Positions 17,677-27,749 are shown, numbered from the stretch's first letter. The stretch is 64,000 nucleotides of DNA from Billgrantia montanilacus (GCF_003336675.1 NZ_QPII01000004.1:62001-126000), one strand, 5' to 3'. Notes: a model not told the origin generated them from the sequence alone. Made by a program: numbers and translations.

Positions 17677-17903
17677 ATGACGAATACCCTGCGCATGGCC
17701 GCTGGCAGTTCACGCTGAATCGAATTGTCGAGGGTGATGATGAGGTGGTGACGGAGGTCGCCATTACCGACGGGGTTCAGGCGGCGACGGCTATCTCATT
17801 CTTTAGGGTGGAAAAGGGTAAAATCACCCGGCTGGTCGAATATTGGCCGGAGCCTTATTCGGCGCCGTCGGGTAGGGCGCATCTCGTCGAGGCGATCTTG
17901 TAA
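17619..17903 (+). pseudogene. 5'-truncated NTF2/SnoaL-like protein
   Basis: In one frame from about 17619 the DNA reads VEWPQSNERIRGAERFVQ and on through MNDEYPAHGRW to ITRLVEYWPEPY, typical of nuclear-transport-factor-2-like small proteins. These normally have some 40 more residues at the N-terminus. The missing part is replaced by the end of the kinase gene, read in another frame. An ATG at 17673 could still give 76 residues, overlapping the kinase stop by ATGA, but the fold would be incomplete. Confidence 0.7.
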
Positions 17904-17942
17904 ACATGAGAGTAATGGTTGTTGATTTATGGTTATAACGCA

Positions 17943-17968
17943 ACAAGGCCCGCCGAAGCGGGCCTTGT
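17943..17968. terminator. Bidirectional terminator hairpin
   Basis: ACAAGGCCCGC and GCGGGCCTTGT form a perfect 11-base stem with a four-base loop. It lies between two convergent units, the NTF2 remnant and the cold-shock gene, so it can end both. A second small hairpin (17971-17988) lies next to it. Confidence 0.75.
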
Positions 17969-18008
17969 CATCGAACCCTAAGGTTCGACAAATCGTTTAA
18001 CCGTTAGG

Positions 18009-18215
18009 TTATGCGATTTGCTTGATATTTGAAGCCTGAAGGCCTTTCTGGCCCTGGGTCACGTCAAAAGAGACGGAACTGCCTTCCTGCAGGGACTTGA
18101 AGCCATCTGCCTGAATTTCGGAGAAGTGGGCAAAAACGTCATCGCCGCCGTCAGTCGGGGTAATGAAGCCGAAGCCTTTGGAGTCGTTGAACCACTTAAC
18201 TGTGCCAGTCGTCAT
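18009..18215 (-). CDS. CspA-family cold-shock protein
   Basis: A 68-residue OB-fold nucleic-acid chaperone. RNP1 (KGFGFITP, about residues 15-22) and RNP2 (DVFAHFS, about 29-35) are both intact. I chose the ATG giving [11 protein letters not shown], with an AAAGGAT ribosome site, over an upstream extension. It has its own terminator. The long upstream region fits the extended leaders typical of csp genes, though I cannot define a cold-shock box. Confidence 0.93.
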   Translation of the reverse strand: MTTGTVKWFNDSKGFGFITPTDGGDDVFAHFSEIQADGFKSLQEGSSVSFDVTQGQKGLQASNIKQIA

Positions 18216-18576
18216 AATATAAATCCTTTCGCGCTTAGCGCCTTGCAATGTTTCTGGTTTTACCCAGGTTTATAGCGGGTAGAACGAGATAAATTACAGA
18301 CTGCCGAAAGAATCGAACACTACTGAAACTCTATAACGCTTACTAACCAGCTGCGACTACGGTGTCACGGTTACTGGCTTGGGTCAAAGTCTTTCTGTTT
18401 AATTTTCTGCTATTGGCGTGAAGCGCATGTTTTCGTTGAAATTAATAAAATGCTAATTTCGAGTGAAGCGGTACGACAGCCTCGCTCGCCCAGGCGACGC
18501 CGGAGCGGCCCGACCCTGTGAGGCCTGGATTAGAGGGCGTCGGCGGCTGGCTGACAGCAGGGCTCACGTTCCTATT
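18216..18576. other. Upstream region of the cold-shock gene
   Basis: About 360 bases without a credible gene. The part near the csp start is AT-rich and probably contains its promoter and untranslated leader. The distal part (18470-18560) is GC-rich with no clear features. Confidence 0.4.
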
Positions 18577-18596
18577 TGTGTTATGATATAACATAA
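18577..18596. promoter_or_regulatory. Probable Zur box upstream of the second CobW gene
   Basis: The core TGTTATGATATAACA (18579-18593) is a near-perfect palindrome with TGTTAT and ATAACA arms, matching the known gammaproteobacterial Zur operator. It lies about 150 bases before the CobW start and in front of folE2, a classic Zur target. This is the better of the two boxes in the window. Confidence 0.75.
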
Positions 18597-18740
18597 GCAT
18601 GACCTCGGGATGCACCCCTGCTAGCCAAGGAAACGTGAGACACGCCAAGGCGGTGCGAGTGGGATGTTTCGCCAGGGTCTGCAAGAATTCCTTTCACTTC
18701 AACGATGTGGCGATAAACATGCCCCGTGACGGTGCTTCGT

Positions 18741-19826
<1,086 letters not shown>

Positions 19827-19928
19827 GCCGGTGGTCGGGGCCCGATCCAGGCCAAGCACTATTCCGGTCTGCCAATACCACCGTCATGCCTCGGCAAACC
19901 GCCCAAGAAAGCTAAAGGTCCCGATTCG

Positions 19929-20822
19929 ATGAACAGGTTACCGCTTGAAGATATCGCCGCAGCACCCGCGTCCCGGCTTGGCACCCTGAGCTGGGTCGGC
20001 ATGGAGCAGATCGCCTTACCGCTGCAGGTCGCCGGGCAGGGGGTGACGGGCTACGCCTCGGCGGGCGTCAGCCTGGACGACCCCACGGCCCGCGGCATAC
20101 ACATGTCGCGCCTCTACCTGGCACTGGCCGAGCTCGAGGAGCGGGAGATCTCGCTTGCGCGAGTGGCATCGGTGCTGGGGGCTTTCCTCGACAGCCATAC
20201 GGCGCTCTCCAGCACGGCCTTCATCGACCTGAGCGGCGAAGCGATGCTCAAGCGGCCGGCCTTGATCAGTCCGCTGGCGGGCTGGAAGCGCTACCCCTTC
20301 ACGCTGCGCTGTCGGCGCGATGCCCAGGGCTTCAGCGCCATTCTCGACCTCACGGTGGGCTACTCCTCCACCTGCCCGTGCTCGGCCGCCCTGTCGCGCC
20401 AGCTGATCCAGCAGGCCTTCGACGAGGACTTCACCGACATGCCGGTCAGCCGCGAGGCGGTCCGGTCCTGGCTGGTCAGCGAGCAGGGCATCCTGGCCAC
20501 GCCCCATAGCCAGCGCAGCCAGGCCCATCTCTCGGTGCGTTTGAAAGAAGACGCCCATGATGAACTGCCGCTGCTGCAGCTGGTGAACGTGGTGGAGCGA
20601 GCGCTGGGCACCGCGCTGCAAACGGCGGTGAAGCGCATCGACGAGCAGGCCTTCGCCCTGGCCAACGGCCAGAACCTGATGTTCTGCGAGGACGCCGCGC
20701 GCCGTCTGCACCACACCCTGCGCGAGCAGACAGGCGTCAGTGGCTTTCAGGTGCGTGTGGTGCATGCCGAGAGCCTGCACGCCCACGATGCCGTGGCGCG
20801 CAGCGAGTGGAACTGGGGCTAG
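19929..20822 (+). CDS. folE2: GTP cyclohydrolase FolE2 (type IB)
   Basis: A 297-residue GTP cyclohydrolase of the FolE2/COG1469 family, which makes dihydroneopterin triphosphate for folate synthesis and replaces zinc-dependent FolE when zinc is low. The conserved metal-site motif STCPCSAALSRQ (cysteines 149 and 151) and the C-terminal FQVRVVHAESLHAHDA are present, and length is normal. It follows the Zur-boxed CobW gene by about 100 bases and is probably co-transcribed. Confidence 0.93.
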   Translation: MNRLPLEDIAAAPASRLGTLSWVGMEQIALPLQVAGQGVTGYASAGVSLDDPTARGIHMSRLYLALAELEEREISLARVASVLGAFLDSHTALSSTAFIDLSGEAMLKRPALISPLAGWKRYPFTLRCRRDAQGFSAILDLTVGYSSTCPCSAALSRQLIQQAFDEDFTDMPVSREAVRSWLVSEQGILATPHSQRSQAHLSVRLKEDAHDELPLLQLVNVVERALGTALQTAVKRIDEQAFALANGQNLMFCEDAARRLHHTLREQTGVSGFQVRVVHAESLHAHDAVARSEWNWG

Positions 20823-20926
20823 GAGCTGATTCGTTAAATAGCGGGCTATTCGCCTCATCAGATCGATAAACTTGCCTCGAAATCCAAATCTCTCGTGACG
20901 ATCGGTCAAATCCGACAGGCTCCTAG
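20819..20926. repeat. Possible small inverted-repeat element after folE2
   Basis: CTAGGAGC at 20819 is matched by GCTCCTAG at 20919-20926, bounding about 108 bases. Inside are a short hairpin (AATAGC/GCTATT) and no gene. The layout suits a miniature transposable element or remnant of an insertion-sequence end. The eight-base arms are short, so chance is possible. Confidence 0.3.
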
Positions 20927-20976
20927 GGGAGCTTTGTTCGCCTAAGATGGGGTATGCCTCAGGACAAGGACTGCCG

Positions 20977-22197
20977 ATGACCGCCCAACAGCGCATTACC
21001 CTGACACCTGCCGACGCCCGCCGCCTGCTGGTGCGCTATCACTTCCAGCTGGCACCGCTGGCGACCGTCATCCGTCGTCTGGGGACCATTCAGTTCGATC
21101 CCCTGGCGCCGGTCGGTACCAATCCGGACCTGGTCCTGCAGTCCCGGGTGCCCGGATACCGGCGGGGTGATTGGCTGCAGGCGGCCTATGGTCAGCGGCT
21201 GCTGGTCGATGGCTGGGACAAGCAGGCCAGCCTGATTCAGCCCGGGGAGTGGTGGGCCCAGGCGCCGTTCCATCGCTGGTTCGCCCGGCGCTGGCGACAG
21301 CATGGGGTGGACGTCGAGTCCCCGGAAGCCCTTGCCCTGGTCGACCAGGTTGAACGCCATGGCCCCGCCACCAGTCTCGAGCTCGGCGATCAAAGGGCCG
21401 ACCCCGCATTGCGCGGTAGTTGGTACGGACCCAAGCGTTCGCGCCATCTGCTCAAGGCGCTGTGGGACGCCGGGCGCTTGATGACGCACCACCGAGTGGG
21501 CGGTCGCCATGCCTACGACTTGCCTGAACGCGTGCTGCCCCGGGGCGCGAGCGTGCCGGACGCCACGCAGGACGATGCCCTGCAGCGGCTGGTGGTCCGT
21601 CGCGTGCAGGCCGCTGGCTTGCTGCGCCCCACCGCCGATGCCGCTGTCTGGTTGCTACCCTGCCCGCGCGCGGAGCGTGACCGAATCGCCGCACGGGCCA
21701 TCGCCAGGGGAGAGTTGATCGAGCTCGACGTGGAAGGCACGGGCTACTGGACCACGCCTGAGGCACTCTCGGTCCTGGAGGAGGCACCCGACTCGGCCGG
21801 TGCCACGAGTCCAGGAGTGCGTTTTCTCGCCCCATTGGATCCGCTGATGTGGGACCGCGGCGGTGTCGCGCGGCTCTTCGGCTTCGATTACGTCTGGGAG
21901 GTCTACAAGCCCCTGGCCCAGCGGCGCTGGGGGTACTATGTGCTGCCGGTGCTGCCGGTGCTGTGGGGCGAGCGATTCATCGCTCGCTTCGACGCCAAGT
22001 GTCAGCAGGGCACCTTGACACTCTTCGCCTGGCACTGGGAGCCTGACATTCATCCAACCAGGCTTACCCAGGGCCTGCCCGAGGCCCTTGAGCAGGCCTG
22101 CCGTGAGTTTTTCGCCTACCTCGGCGCTACCCGTCTCGTCCTGCCCAGGGGCCTCGGTCGCGAGGCCCGACGCGCCTGGCAGCGGGCGGTCAAATGA
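20977..22197 (+). CDS. YcaQ-like winged-helix DNA glycosylase
   Basis: A 406-residue protein of the HTH_42/AlkZ-YcaQ family, which unhooks interstrand DNA crosslinks. The N-terminal HTH region (LTPADARRLLVRYHFQL) is followed by the catalytic loop GTIQFDPL with the Q-x-D form (Q and D around residues 39-41) typical of the YcaQ branch. Typical C-terminal blocks are RFLAPLDPLMWDR and FDYVWEVYKP. I chose the ATG at 20977, with AAGGA upstream. Confidence 0.87.
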   Translation: MTAQQRITLTPADARRLLVRYHFQLAPLATVIRRLGTIQFDPLAPVGTNPDLVLQSRVPGYRRGDWLQAAYGQRLLVDGWDKQASLIQPGEWWAQAPFHRWFARRWRQHGVDVESPEALALVDQVERHGPATSLELGDQRADPALRGSWYGPKRSRHLLKALWDAGRLMTHHRVGGRHAYDLPERVLPRGASVPDATQDDALQRLVVRRVQAAGLLRPTADAAVWLLPCPRAERDRIAARAIARGELIELDVEGTGYWTTPEALSVLEEAPDSAGATSPGVRFLAPLDPLMWDRGGVARLFGFDYVWEVYKPLAQRRWGYYVLPVLPVLWGERFIARFDAKCQQGTLTLFAWHWEPDIHPTRLTQGLPEALEQACREFFAYLGATRLVLPRGLGREARRAWQRAVK

Positions 22198-22409
22198 CCT
22201 CCTCTGAGCACGCTCCATTGATCGCCGATGCGGCCGAGTACGCCGCTTGGCGAGAACCGTGCCTGCCTTCGACTGGACGAAGCGGTAGCCTGTGAGCTGT
22301 ACTGCGATCAGCCACCGGTCCGGTCGGCCTGGTGCTATTGGCCGGCCAGGCCCGAATAGCGCTGTCTGAGGGAAGAGACAGCGGGTCCGCTTCGATCAGG
22401 AAGAGATAT

Positions 22410-24176
22410 ATGACAGGAAATGGCGCATGGCGGCTGTTGGCAGTGTGGGCCGTAATGGCATTGGCCATCATCCTCTCCGGGCCTGGCATGGCTCAGGTGT
22501 CGCAGGGCACGGGCGCGAATGATGGCGAGAGTGAGAGCGAGGAGAGAGAGTGGTTCCCTCTTGAGTCACTGAATACCGGCCTCGATGAGGCTCCCGAAGA
22601 GCTCAGACGGGAGACCCCACGCGAATCGATCCGAAGCTTTCAGCAGCTTACCGATCAGGAGGATTTCGTCGGCGCGGCCCATGTGCTCAATCTTTCCGAG
22701 CTGGACTCTGAAGAGCAGCGTGAGAGGGGAAGGGAACTGGCCATGCAGCTGGCCGAGGTTCTCCGGCGTGGCGAGTGGCTGAATGTTTCTGACCTTTCCG
22801 GCCGTCCGGATGCCGCCATCGAGGACCCGTCGGGGCAGCATCCCCTGACCGGACAGCCGCGCCGAAACCTCCAGTTGGCCTCGCTCCAGACCAAGGGCGA
22901 TACCTACGATATTCGTCTCGCCCGCTATCGAGTGGAGGGCGAGGATCCAGTCTGGCTGATCACTCCCGATAGCGTTGCGTCAATTCCCGTGCTCTACGAA
23001 GCGTTTGGTCCGTCGCTGCTGGAAACGTACATCCCGGATCGCTTCAAGACGTCACTCGGCTGGCTCCAGATCTGGGAATGGATCGCGATTCCGGTCTTCC
23101 TGCTACTGATCGGCCTGGTGGGGTGGGGGGTCTACGGTCTGGTCGGCTTGCTGGCGCACTGGTTCCCCAGCGGCGCGCCCAGCATTTTTGCCGACAGGAT
23201 CCGCGTGCCCATGGCTCTCCTCGTCATGGCCTTCGTGGCTCAGGTACTGCTCGACTATGTGGTCTCCTTCACGGCTGTTGCCACCACGTTCATTCGGGTC
23301 CTGTTGATCATCCTTATCGCCTGGGGCGTCGGTACGATAGCGCTTCGCCTGGTGGACACCATTCTGCTCAAGGTGACGCGGCGCATGGTGGGGGAAATCG
23401 ATGACACCAAGCCCCGCGACGAGCGCAAGCTGCTTACCTCGCTCTACGCGCTTCGCCGGGTCATCATTCTGATAACGGTCTCTGCCGTTTCCGTCTATGT
23501 GCTGAGCCAGATCCAGCTCTTCGAGACGCTGGGCATGTCGCTATTGGCGTCGGCCAGTGTCCTGGCGGTGTTGGTGGGTATCGCGGGCCAGGCGGTGCTG
23601 GGCAATATCCTTTCCTCGTTCCAGGTGTCGTTGGCCAAGCCCATTCGCATCGGCGATCTGGTGATGTTCGAAGGGCAGTGGTGCTACGTGGAGGGCATCT
23701 TCTATACCTTCATCCGGTTGAGGAGCTGGGATGAGCGGCGCTTGATCGTGCCGGTGACGTACTTTGTCTCCAAGCCCTTCGAGAATCTGTCGGTCAAGAG
23801 CGCGAAGATGTACCGGACGCTGGAGTTGGTTCTCCACCTGAGTGCAGACGTCCAGGTCATCAGGGACAAGTTCCTGGCGTTCGCCAAGGAGGAGGACAGC
23901 GTCGTCGAACACCACAAGCTATGCTGCTACGTCACCGAGCAGACCGAGAGAGCCCAGACCGTCTCCTGTTACCTCATGGCCTCCGATCCCTTCTCCGGCT
24001 GGGTAGCGGAAATGAATATTCGCGAGAGGCTGATGGCCTTCATTCGCGACAACCACCCCGAGTGGTGGCCCAGGGATGTGGTGGTGCTCAGCGATAACGA
24101 TATTGCCAAGGGCGAGAAGCCAGACGCTCGTCCGCCCTCTCATGAGTCAGCTCCGGGTGGCGATGGGGGAGGCTGA
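22410..24176 (+). CDS. MscS-type mechanosensitive channel family protein
   Basis: A 588-residue protein with a cleavable signal (to about GMAQ, residue 27), a periplasmic N-terminal domain, about four membrane helices and the MscS channel core. The pore-lining and beta-domain region reads VLVGIAGQAVLGNILSSFQV followed by AKPIRIGDLV. Such channels open under hypo-osmotic stress, which suits a halophile. The start has an AGGAAGAGA ribosome site. It ends at a bidirectional hairpin facing the acidic secreted protein. Confidence 0.88.
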   Translation: MTGNGAWRLLAVWAVMALAIILSGPGMAQVSQGTGANDGESESEEREWFPLESLNTGLDEAPEELRRETPRESIRSFQQLTDQEDFVGAAHVLNLSELDSEEQRERGRELAMQLAEVLRRGEWLNVSDLSGRPDAAIEDPSGQHPLTGQPRRNLQLASLQTKGDTYDIRLARYRVEGEDPVWLITPDSVASIPVLYEAFGPSLLETYIPDRFKTSLGWLQIWEWIAIPVFLLLIGLVGWGVYGLVGLLAHWFPSGAPSIFADRIRVPMALLVMAFVAQVLLDYVVSFTAVATTFIRVLLIILIAWGVGTIALRLVDTILLKVTRRMVGEIDDTKPRDERKLLTSLYALRRVIILITVSAVSVYVLSQIQLFETLGMSLLASASVLAVLVGIAGQAVLGNILSSFQVSLAKPIRIGDLVMFEGQWCYVEGIFYTFIRLRSWDERRLIVPVTYFVSKPFENLSVKSAKMYRTLELVLHLSADVQVIRDKFLAFAKEEDSVVEHHKLCCYVTEQTERAQTVSCYLMASDPFSGWVAEMNIRERLMAFIRDNHPEWWPRDVVVLSDNDIAKGEKPDARPPSHESAPGGDGGG

Positions 24177-24190
24177 TGACAGATACGACA

Positions 24191-24223
24191 GGGCCCGGCA
24201 CTGTGAACTGAACTGCCGGGCCC
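24191..24223. terminator. Bidirectional terminator between mscS-like and acidic protein genes
   Basis: GGGCCCGGCA and TGCCGGGCCC form a perfect ten-base stem with a 13-base loop. It lies between two convergent genes. No strong T-run is present, so termination strength is uncertain. Confidence 0.6.
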
Positions 24224-24246
24224 ATGGGAATTTCCAGGTTTCCTCC

Positions 24247-24633
24247 CTATCGGGTCTCATCCTCTTCTGCGTCTTGGGTACTGTCGGTATCGCTCGGGTC
24301 GGGTGCCTCGCCTGCCTGCGTGCCTTGACCACCCTCTACGCCTGGCGCACCCGGGTCACTGCTCACTTCGCCGGAGCGACCATCGGTGCCTTCCGGCTCC
24401 ATTTCGCCGTTTCCTTCCTCTTCCCATTCGGTACCTTGTTCGGCATCCGTTCCAGCGGACCCGGAAGAGCCCATCGTATCGGAAGCGCCGTCCGTCATGG
24501 TGGAGGTATCGCTTTTCTCGCCGTAGGCATCCGCGTCTTTGTCACTACCGGCCGACCAGGCGAAAGGACTGGCAGCCAGCCCCATCGTCACTCCCAGCAC
24601 GCCGATTCGCTTGAGAATATCGCGAGACAACAT
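24247..24633 (-). CDS. Secreted acidic low-complexity protein
   Basis: A 128-residue protein with a signal peptide (MLSRDILKRIGVLGVTMGLA, cleavage near AWSA) and a mature part dominated by Asp, Glu, Gly, Ser and Thr. No domain is recognisable and no repeat unit is exact. An AGGAG ribosome site precedes the ATG at 24633. Strongly acidic exported proteins are common in halophiles, where surface charge aids solubility in salt; a role in the envelope is only an inference. Confidence 0.6.
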   Translation of the reverse strand: MLSRDILKRIGVLGVTMGLAASPFAWSAGSDKDADAYGEKSDTSTMTDGASDTMGSSGSAGTDAEQGTEWEEEGNGEMEPEGTDGRSGEVSSDPGAPGVEGGQGTQAGEAPDPSDTDSTQDAEEDETR

Positions 24634-24884
24634 GGCATTACTCCTTGGACATCGTGTCCATATGCAAGCGGCCCATCGTATTGTGGCGGCCGCTCCGCTC
24701 CTTGTCAGGCCGTGGGCTCCGAAGACAAGCGCCGCGACCACCACCGTCCCGCTCCTGAGTTCACCTGCCTGCAATTCGGCAGTGGCCGGCAGATGGTCAT
24801 TGGCCTTGGTGAGGCCAGGAGGTGACGGTCCCTGAAGCATAGTTCGCCTACAGAAGTTGGGGTGGTGGTATTCTTCATTTTCTC

Positions 24885-25085
24885 TCAGCATCTCTGTGCC
24901 TCGAGCTGTTTCCGCCGGTTTCCGCCTTGTCGCTCCAGCATCCAGCCCGGGTACTCAGGCGGTAACTGGCTGACGCGATCGAGTTCGGCGAGTTCGTCAT
25001 CGCTGAGCATGACCTGCGCGGCGGCGATGTTGTCATCGAGCTGGTCGATGCGCTTGGCCCCGACAATCACGCTGGTGATAGCCTA
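24885..25085 (-). pseudogene. C-terminal fragment of an aldo/keto reductase
   Basis: The frame reads AITSVIVGAKRIDQLDDN and on through DDELAELDRVSQLPPEYPGW to the stop, the standard C-terminal end of aldo/keto reductases. An in-frame TAG lies just before this segment, and about four fifths of the gene is missing. The breakpoint is near 25085, only some 25 bases before the DUF2157 start, so the neighbouring operon replaced the rest. Confidence 0.75.
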
Positions 25086-25111
25086 TTTCAAGTACCACAC
25101 AGGGAAACGCC

Positions 25112-26140
25112 ATGTCCTCTATTCGCCGTGAGCTGGTGGCACTGATCGAGCGGGGCGCGATACCTCGCGAGCAGGTGCCAAGGGCGGTCGCGCTTTCCGG
25201 TCTCCATCCTTCGAGGCGGGCCTGGGGGGTGTTTCTGGATCGGCTGCTGCTGTGGCTGGGTACGCTGGCGCTGGCCAGCGCGCTGCTGTTTCTGGTGGCC
25301 TACAACTGGACCGAAATGGGGCGCTGGCTGCGCTTCGGGCTGGTGCAGGTGGGGCTGGTGGCGGCCATCGGCGTCTACTGGTGGTCCGAAGGACGCGGCC
25401 CAGTAGATGAGGGAAGAGCGGATGAGGGAAGAGCGGATAACGGTGTAGTCGATAACATCGTGGCACGTGCCGCGCTGACGACGGCCTCGCTGCTGCTGGG
25501 CGTGCTGCTGGCGCTGTTCGGCCAGGTGTACCAGACCGGCGCCGATCCCTGGCAGCTGTTTTTCTTATGGGCCGTGCTGATGCTGCCCTGGGTTCTGGTC
25601 GCCCGCTTCGATGCGCTCTGGATCCTGTGGCTGGGGCTCCTCAATCTTTCGTTGCTGCTCTACTTTCGCACTTGGGGCGGGGCATTCGATGTCTTTTTCA
25701 GTAGCGATACCGCCGCCCTATGGGGCCTGTTCGCACTCAATACCGTGGCACTCGCCCTGTGGGAGCTGGGCGCGCAGCGCTGGCGCTGGCTCTCTACCGG
25801 TTGGAGTACTGGCCTGCTGGCGCTGGGCAGCGGCATTCCCCTGACCCTGCTGATGCTCATGTTTATCCTGGATGAGTGGGCCGATGTCTCGGCTGCCGTG
25901 CTGGTCTACCCGCTGTGGCTGGCAATACTCTATGTCGCCTATCGCCATTGGCGGCCCGATCTGTTCATGCTGGCGGGCGGCTGCCTGTCGGTCATCGTGG
26001 TAGTCACCACCTTCTTCGGCCGGCATCTGCTGTGGCAGGGCGGGGCGGGCGGCTTTCTGTTCTTGTCCATGGCGGTGCTGGCGTTGGGCGCCATGGCGGT
26101 TTTCTGGCTCAAGCGGGTACACGTGGAGATATCGGCATGA
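25112..26140 (+). CDS. DUF2157 membrane protein
   Basis: A 342-residue inner-membrane protein. The soluble N-terminus (RRELVALIERGAIPREQVPR) is the DUF2157 signature, followed by about ten hydrophobic segments. A short charged linker of repeated Asp-Glu-Gly-Arg-Ala (about residues 97-110) interrupts the membrane region; it comes from a small DNA duplication near 25405-25440. It is the first gene of a coupled trio with DUF4401 and GDYXXLXY proteins, a recurrent set of unknown function. Confidence 0.82.
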   Translation: MSSIRRELVALIERGAIPREQVPRAVALSGLHPSRRAWGVFLDRLLLWLGTLALASALLFLVAYNWTEMGRWLRFGLVQVGLVAAIGVYWWSEGRGPVDEGRADEGRADNGVVDNIVARAALTTASLLLGVLLALFGQVYQTGADPWQLFFLWAVLMLPWVLVARFDALWILWLGLLNLSLLLYFRTWGGAFDVFFSSDTAALWGLFALNTVALALWELGAQRWRWLSTGWSTGLLALGSGIPLTLLMLMFILDEWADVSAAVLVYPLWLAILYVAYRHWRPDLFMLAGGCLSVIVVVTTFFGRHLLWQGGAGGFLFLSMAVLALGAMAVFWLKRVHVEISA

Positions 26141-27216
26141 CCCGGTCGCTCAATGAAAGGCTCGGCCAGGCCGGCATTGTCGTCGACGAGGGTGATGTGC
26201 CGCCGGTGCTCGAGGCTCCCTGGTTCGTGCGGGCGCTGCAGGCGTTCTCTGGCTGGCTGGCGGCCCTGTTCCTGCTCGGCTTCATCGGCATGGGCGCGGT
26301 GTTCGTGCTCGACAGTAGTGCCGCTGCCGCCTCCCTGGGATTGGTGATGATTGCCGGCGCCTTTGCGCTGCTGCGGGGGTCGAAAGGAGACTTCGTCGAG
26401 CACCTGGCGCTGGCGGGTAGCCTGGCTGGGCAGCTGCTGGTGGCCTGGGCCCTGGGTGCAGCACTGGGGAGCGTGAGCGCCGGCTTCTGGTGGTCGTTGG
26501 TGGGGCTGCAGGCGGTGCTGGCGCTGGTGATGCCAAGCCTCACGCATCGCACCTTTTCTGCCTTCGCGGCGAGCCTGGCGTTCTATCTGGCGTTGACCGA
26601 AGGCGTCTCGGCGCCTTCGCTGGCCGGCGGCCTGGTGCTGCTGTCGCTGACCCTCCTGTGGCTTAACGAGTTTCGCTGGCCGGCACATATGCGCCAGTTG
26701 CAGGCACTGGGGTATGGCCTCTTGCTGGGCCTGCTCGCCATTCAGGTCATGGAATATCACGGGCAGTCGCTGCTCCTCGGGCGCTACGATTACGGTACGG
26801 GCCTGGTCTGGCTGGAGCCCTGGGTGGGGGATGGCCTGGCCACGCTGGCGCTGTTACTGCTGGTTCACCACGTCTTCCAGCGCCACAGGTATGCCATTGC
26901 GCCGAGCTCGCGGGTGGCAGCCTATGGCGCCGTGGCGGTGCTGATGCTGCTCTCGCTCCAGGCCCATGGGCTGAGCCAGGGTGCGCTGGTAGTCGCGCTG
27001 GGCTTCGCCATCGGCAACCGCCTGATCATGGGCCTCGGCGTGATGTTGCTGCTGCTGGCCATCACCAACTATTACTACTGGCTCGACGCCACGCTGCTGG
27101 CCAAGTCGGTGACGCTGTGCTTGCTGGGCGTGCTGCTGCTGGCGTTGCGCTGGGTGTTGCGCCGCAGGTGGCAGATCGATAGGCGGGACGCTGTCGGGGA
27201 GGACGAGAGCCAATGA
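26137..27216 (+). CDS. DUF4401 membrane protein
   Basis: A 359-residue polytopic membrane protein. The start ATG overlaps the DUF2157 stop in an ATGA arrangement; a longer frame upstream is not real. The N-terminus (LNERLGQAGIVVDEGDVPPV) is soluble and about ten membrane segments follow, ending in a basic tail. DUF4401 proteins are found with DUF2157 and GDYXXLXY proteins, probably forming one membrane complex. Confidence 0.82.
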   Translation: MTRSLNERLGQAGIVVDEGDVPPVLEAPWFVRALQAFSGWLAALFLLGFIGMGAVFVLDSSAAAASLGLVMIAGAFALLRGSKGDFVEHLALAGSLAGQLLVAWALGAALGSVSAGFWWSLVGLQAVLALVMPSLTHRTFSAFAASLAFYLALTEGVSAPSLAGGLVLLSLTLLWLNEFRWPAHMRQLQALGYGLLLGLLAIQVMEYHGQSLLLGRYDYGTGLVWLEPWVGDGLATLALLLLVHHVFQRHRYAIAPSSRVAAYGAVAVLMLLSLQAHGLSQGALVVALGFAIGNRLIMGLGVMLLLLAITNYYYWLDATLLAKSVTLCLLGVLLLALRWVLRRRWQIDRRDAVGEDESQ

Positions 27217-27749
27217 CATCGACAGCCACGTGGAACCGGATCATCGTGGTGGTAGCCCTGGCGTTGATCCTGGCACTGGTCAACTGGAGCATCTGGGCCA
27301 AGGAGCGACACCTGGCCGAGGGCGAGATGGTGTATCTGGAGCTGGCGCCGGTGGACCCGCGCTCGCTGATGCAGGGCGACTACATGGCGCTGAACTTCGA
27401 GGTCGGCAACCTCATCCGGGAGGCTCTCTATGCCCAGCGCAGGGAGGGTGGCGAACGGCAGGCCGCCGATGGCCATGTGGTGGTGAGCCTGGATGCGCAG
27501 CGTATCGCGCACTTCGAGCGCTTAGATTCCGGGGAAGATGCGCTGGATGCCGACGAGATGCGCATAAACTACCGGATGCGTAACGGACAGGTTCGGTTTG
27601 CCACCGACGCCTTCTTTTTCCAGGAGGGCCACGCCGAGCGCTATGAACCCGCCCGCTACGGCCAGTTTCGCGTCAACGAACGCGGGGAACCCCTGCTCGT
27701 TTCCCTGCACGGCGCCGAACTGGAGCTGCTGGGGGAGATGGAGCGGTAG
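27213..27749 (+). CDS. GDYXXLXY domain protein
   Basis: A 178-residue protein with one N-terminal membrane anchor (about residues 9-28) and a periplasmic domain. The naming motif appears as GDYMALNF (about 55-62), after LAPVDPRSLMQ. The start overlaps the DUF4401 stop by ATGA. It completes the three-gene set. Function is not known. Confidence 0.85.
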   Translation: MTSTATWNRIIVVVALALILALVNWSIWAKERHLAEGEMVYLELAPVDPRSLMQGDYMALNFEVGNLIREALYAQRREGGERQAADGHVVVSLDAQRIAHFERLDSGEDALDADEMRINYRMRNGQVRFATDAFFFQEGHAERYEPARYGQFRVNERGEPLLVSLHGAELELLGEMER

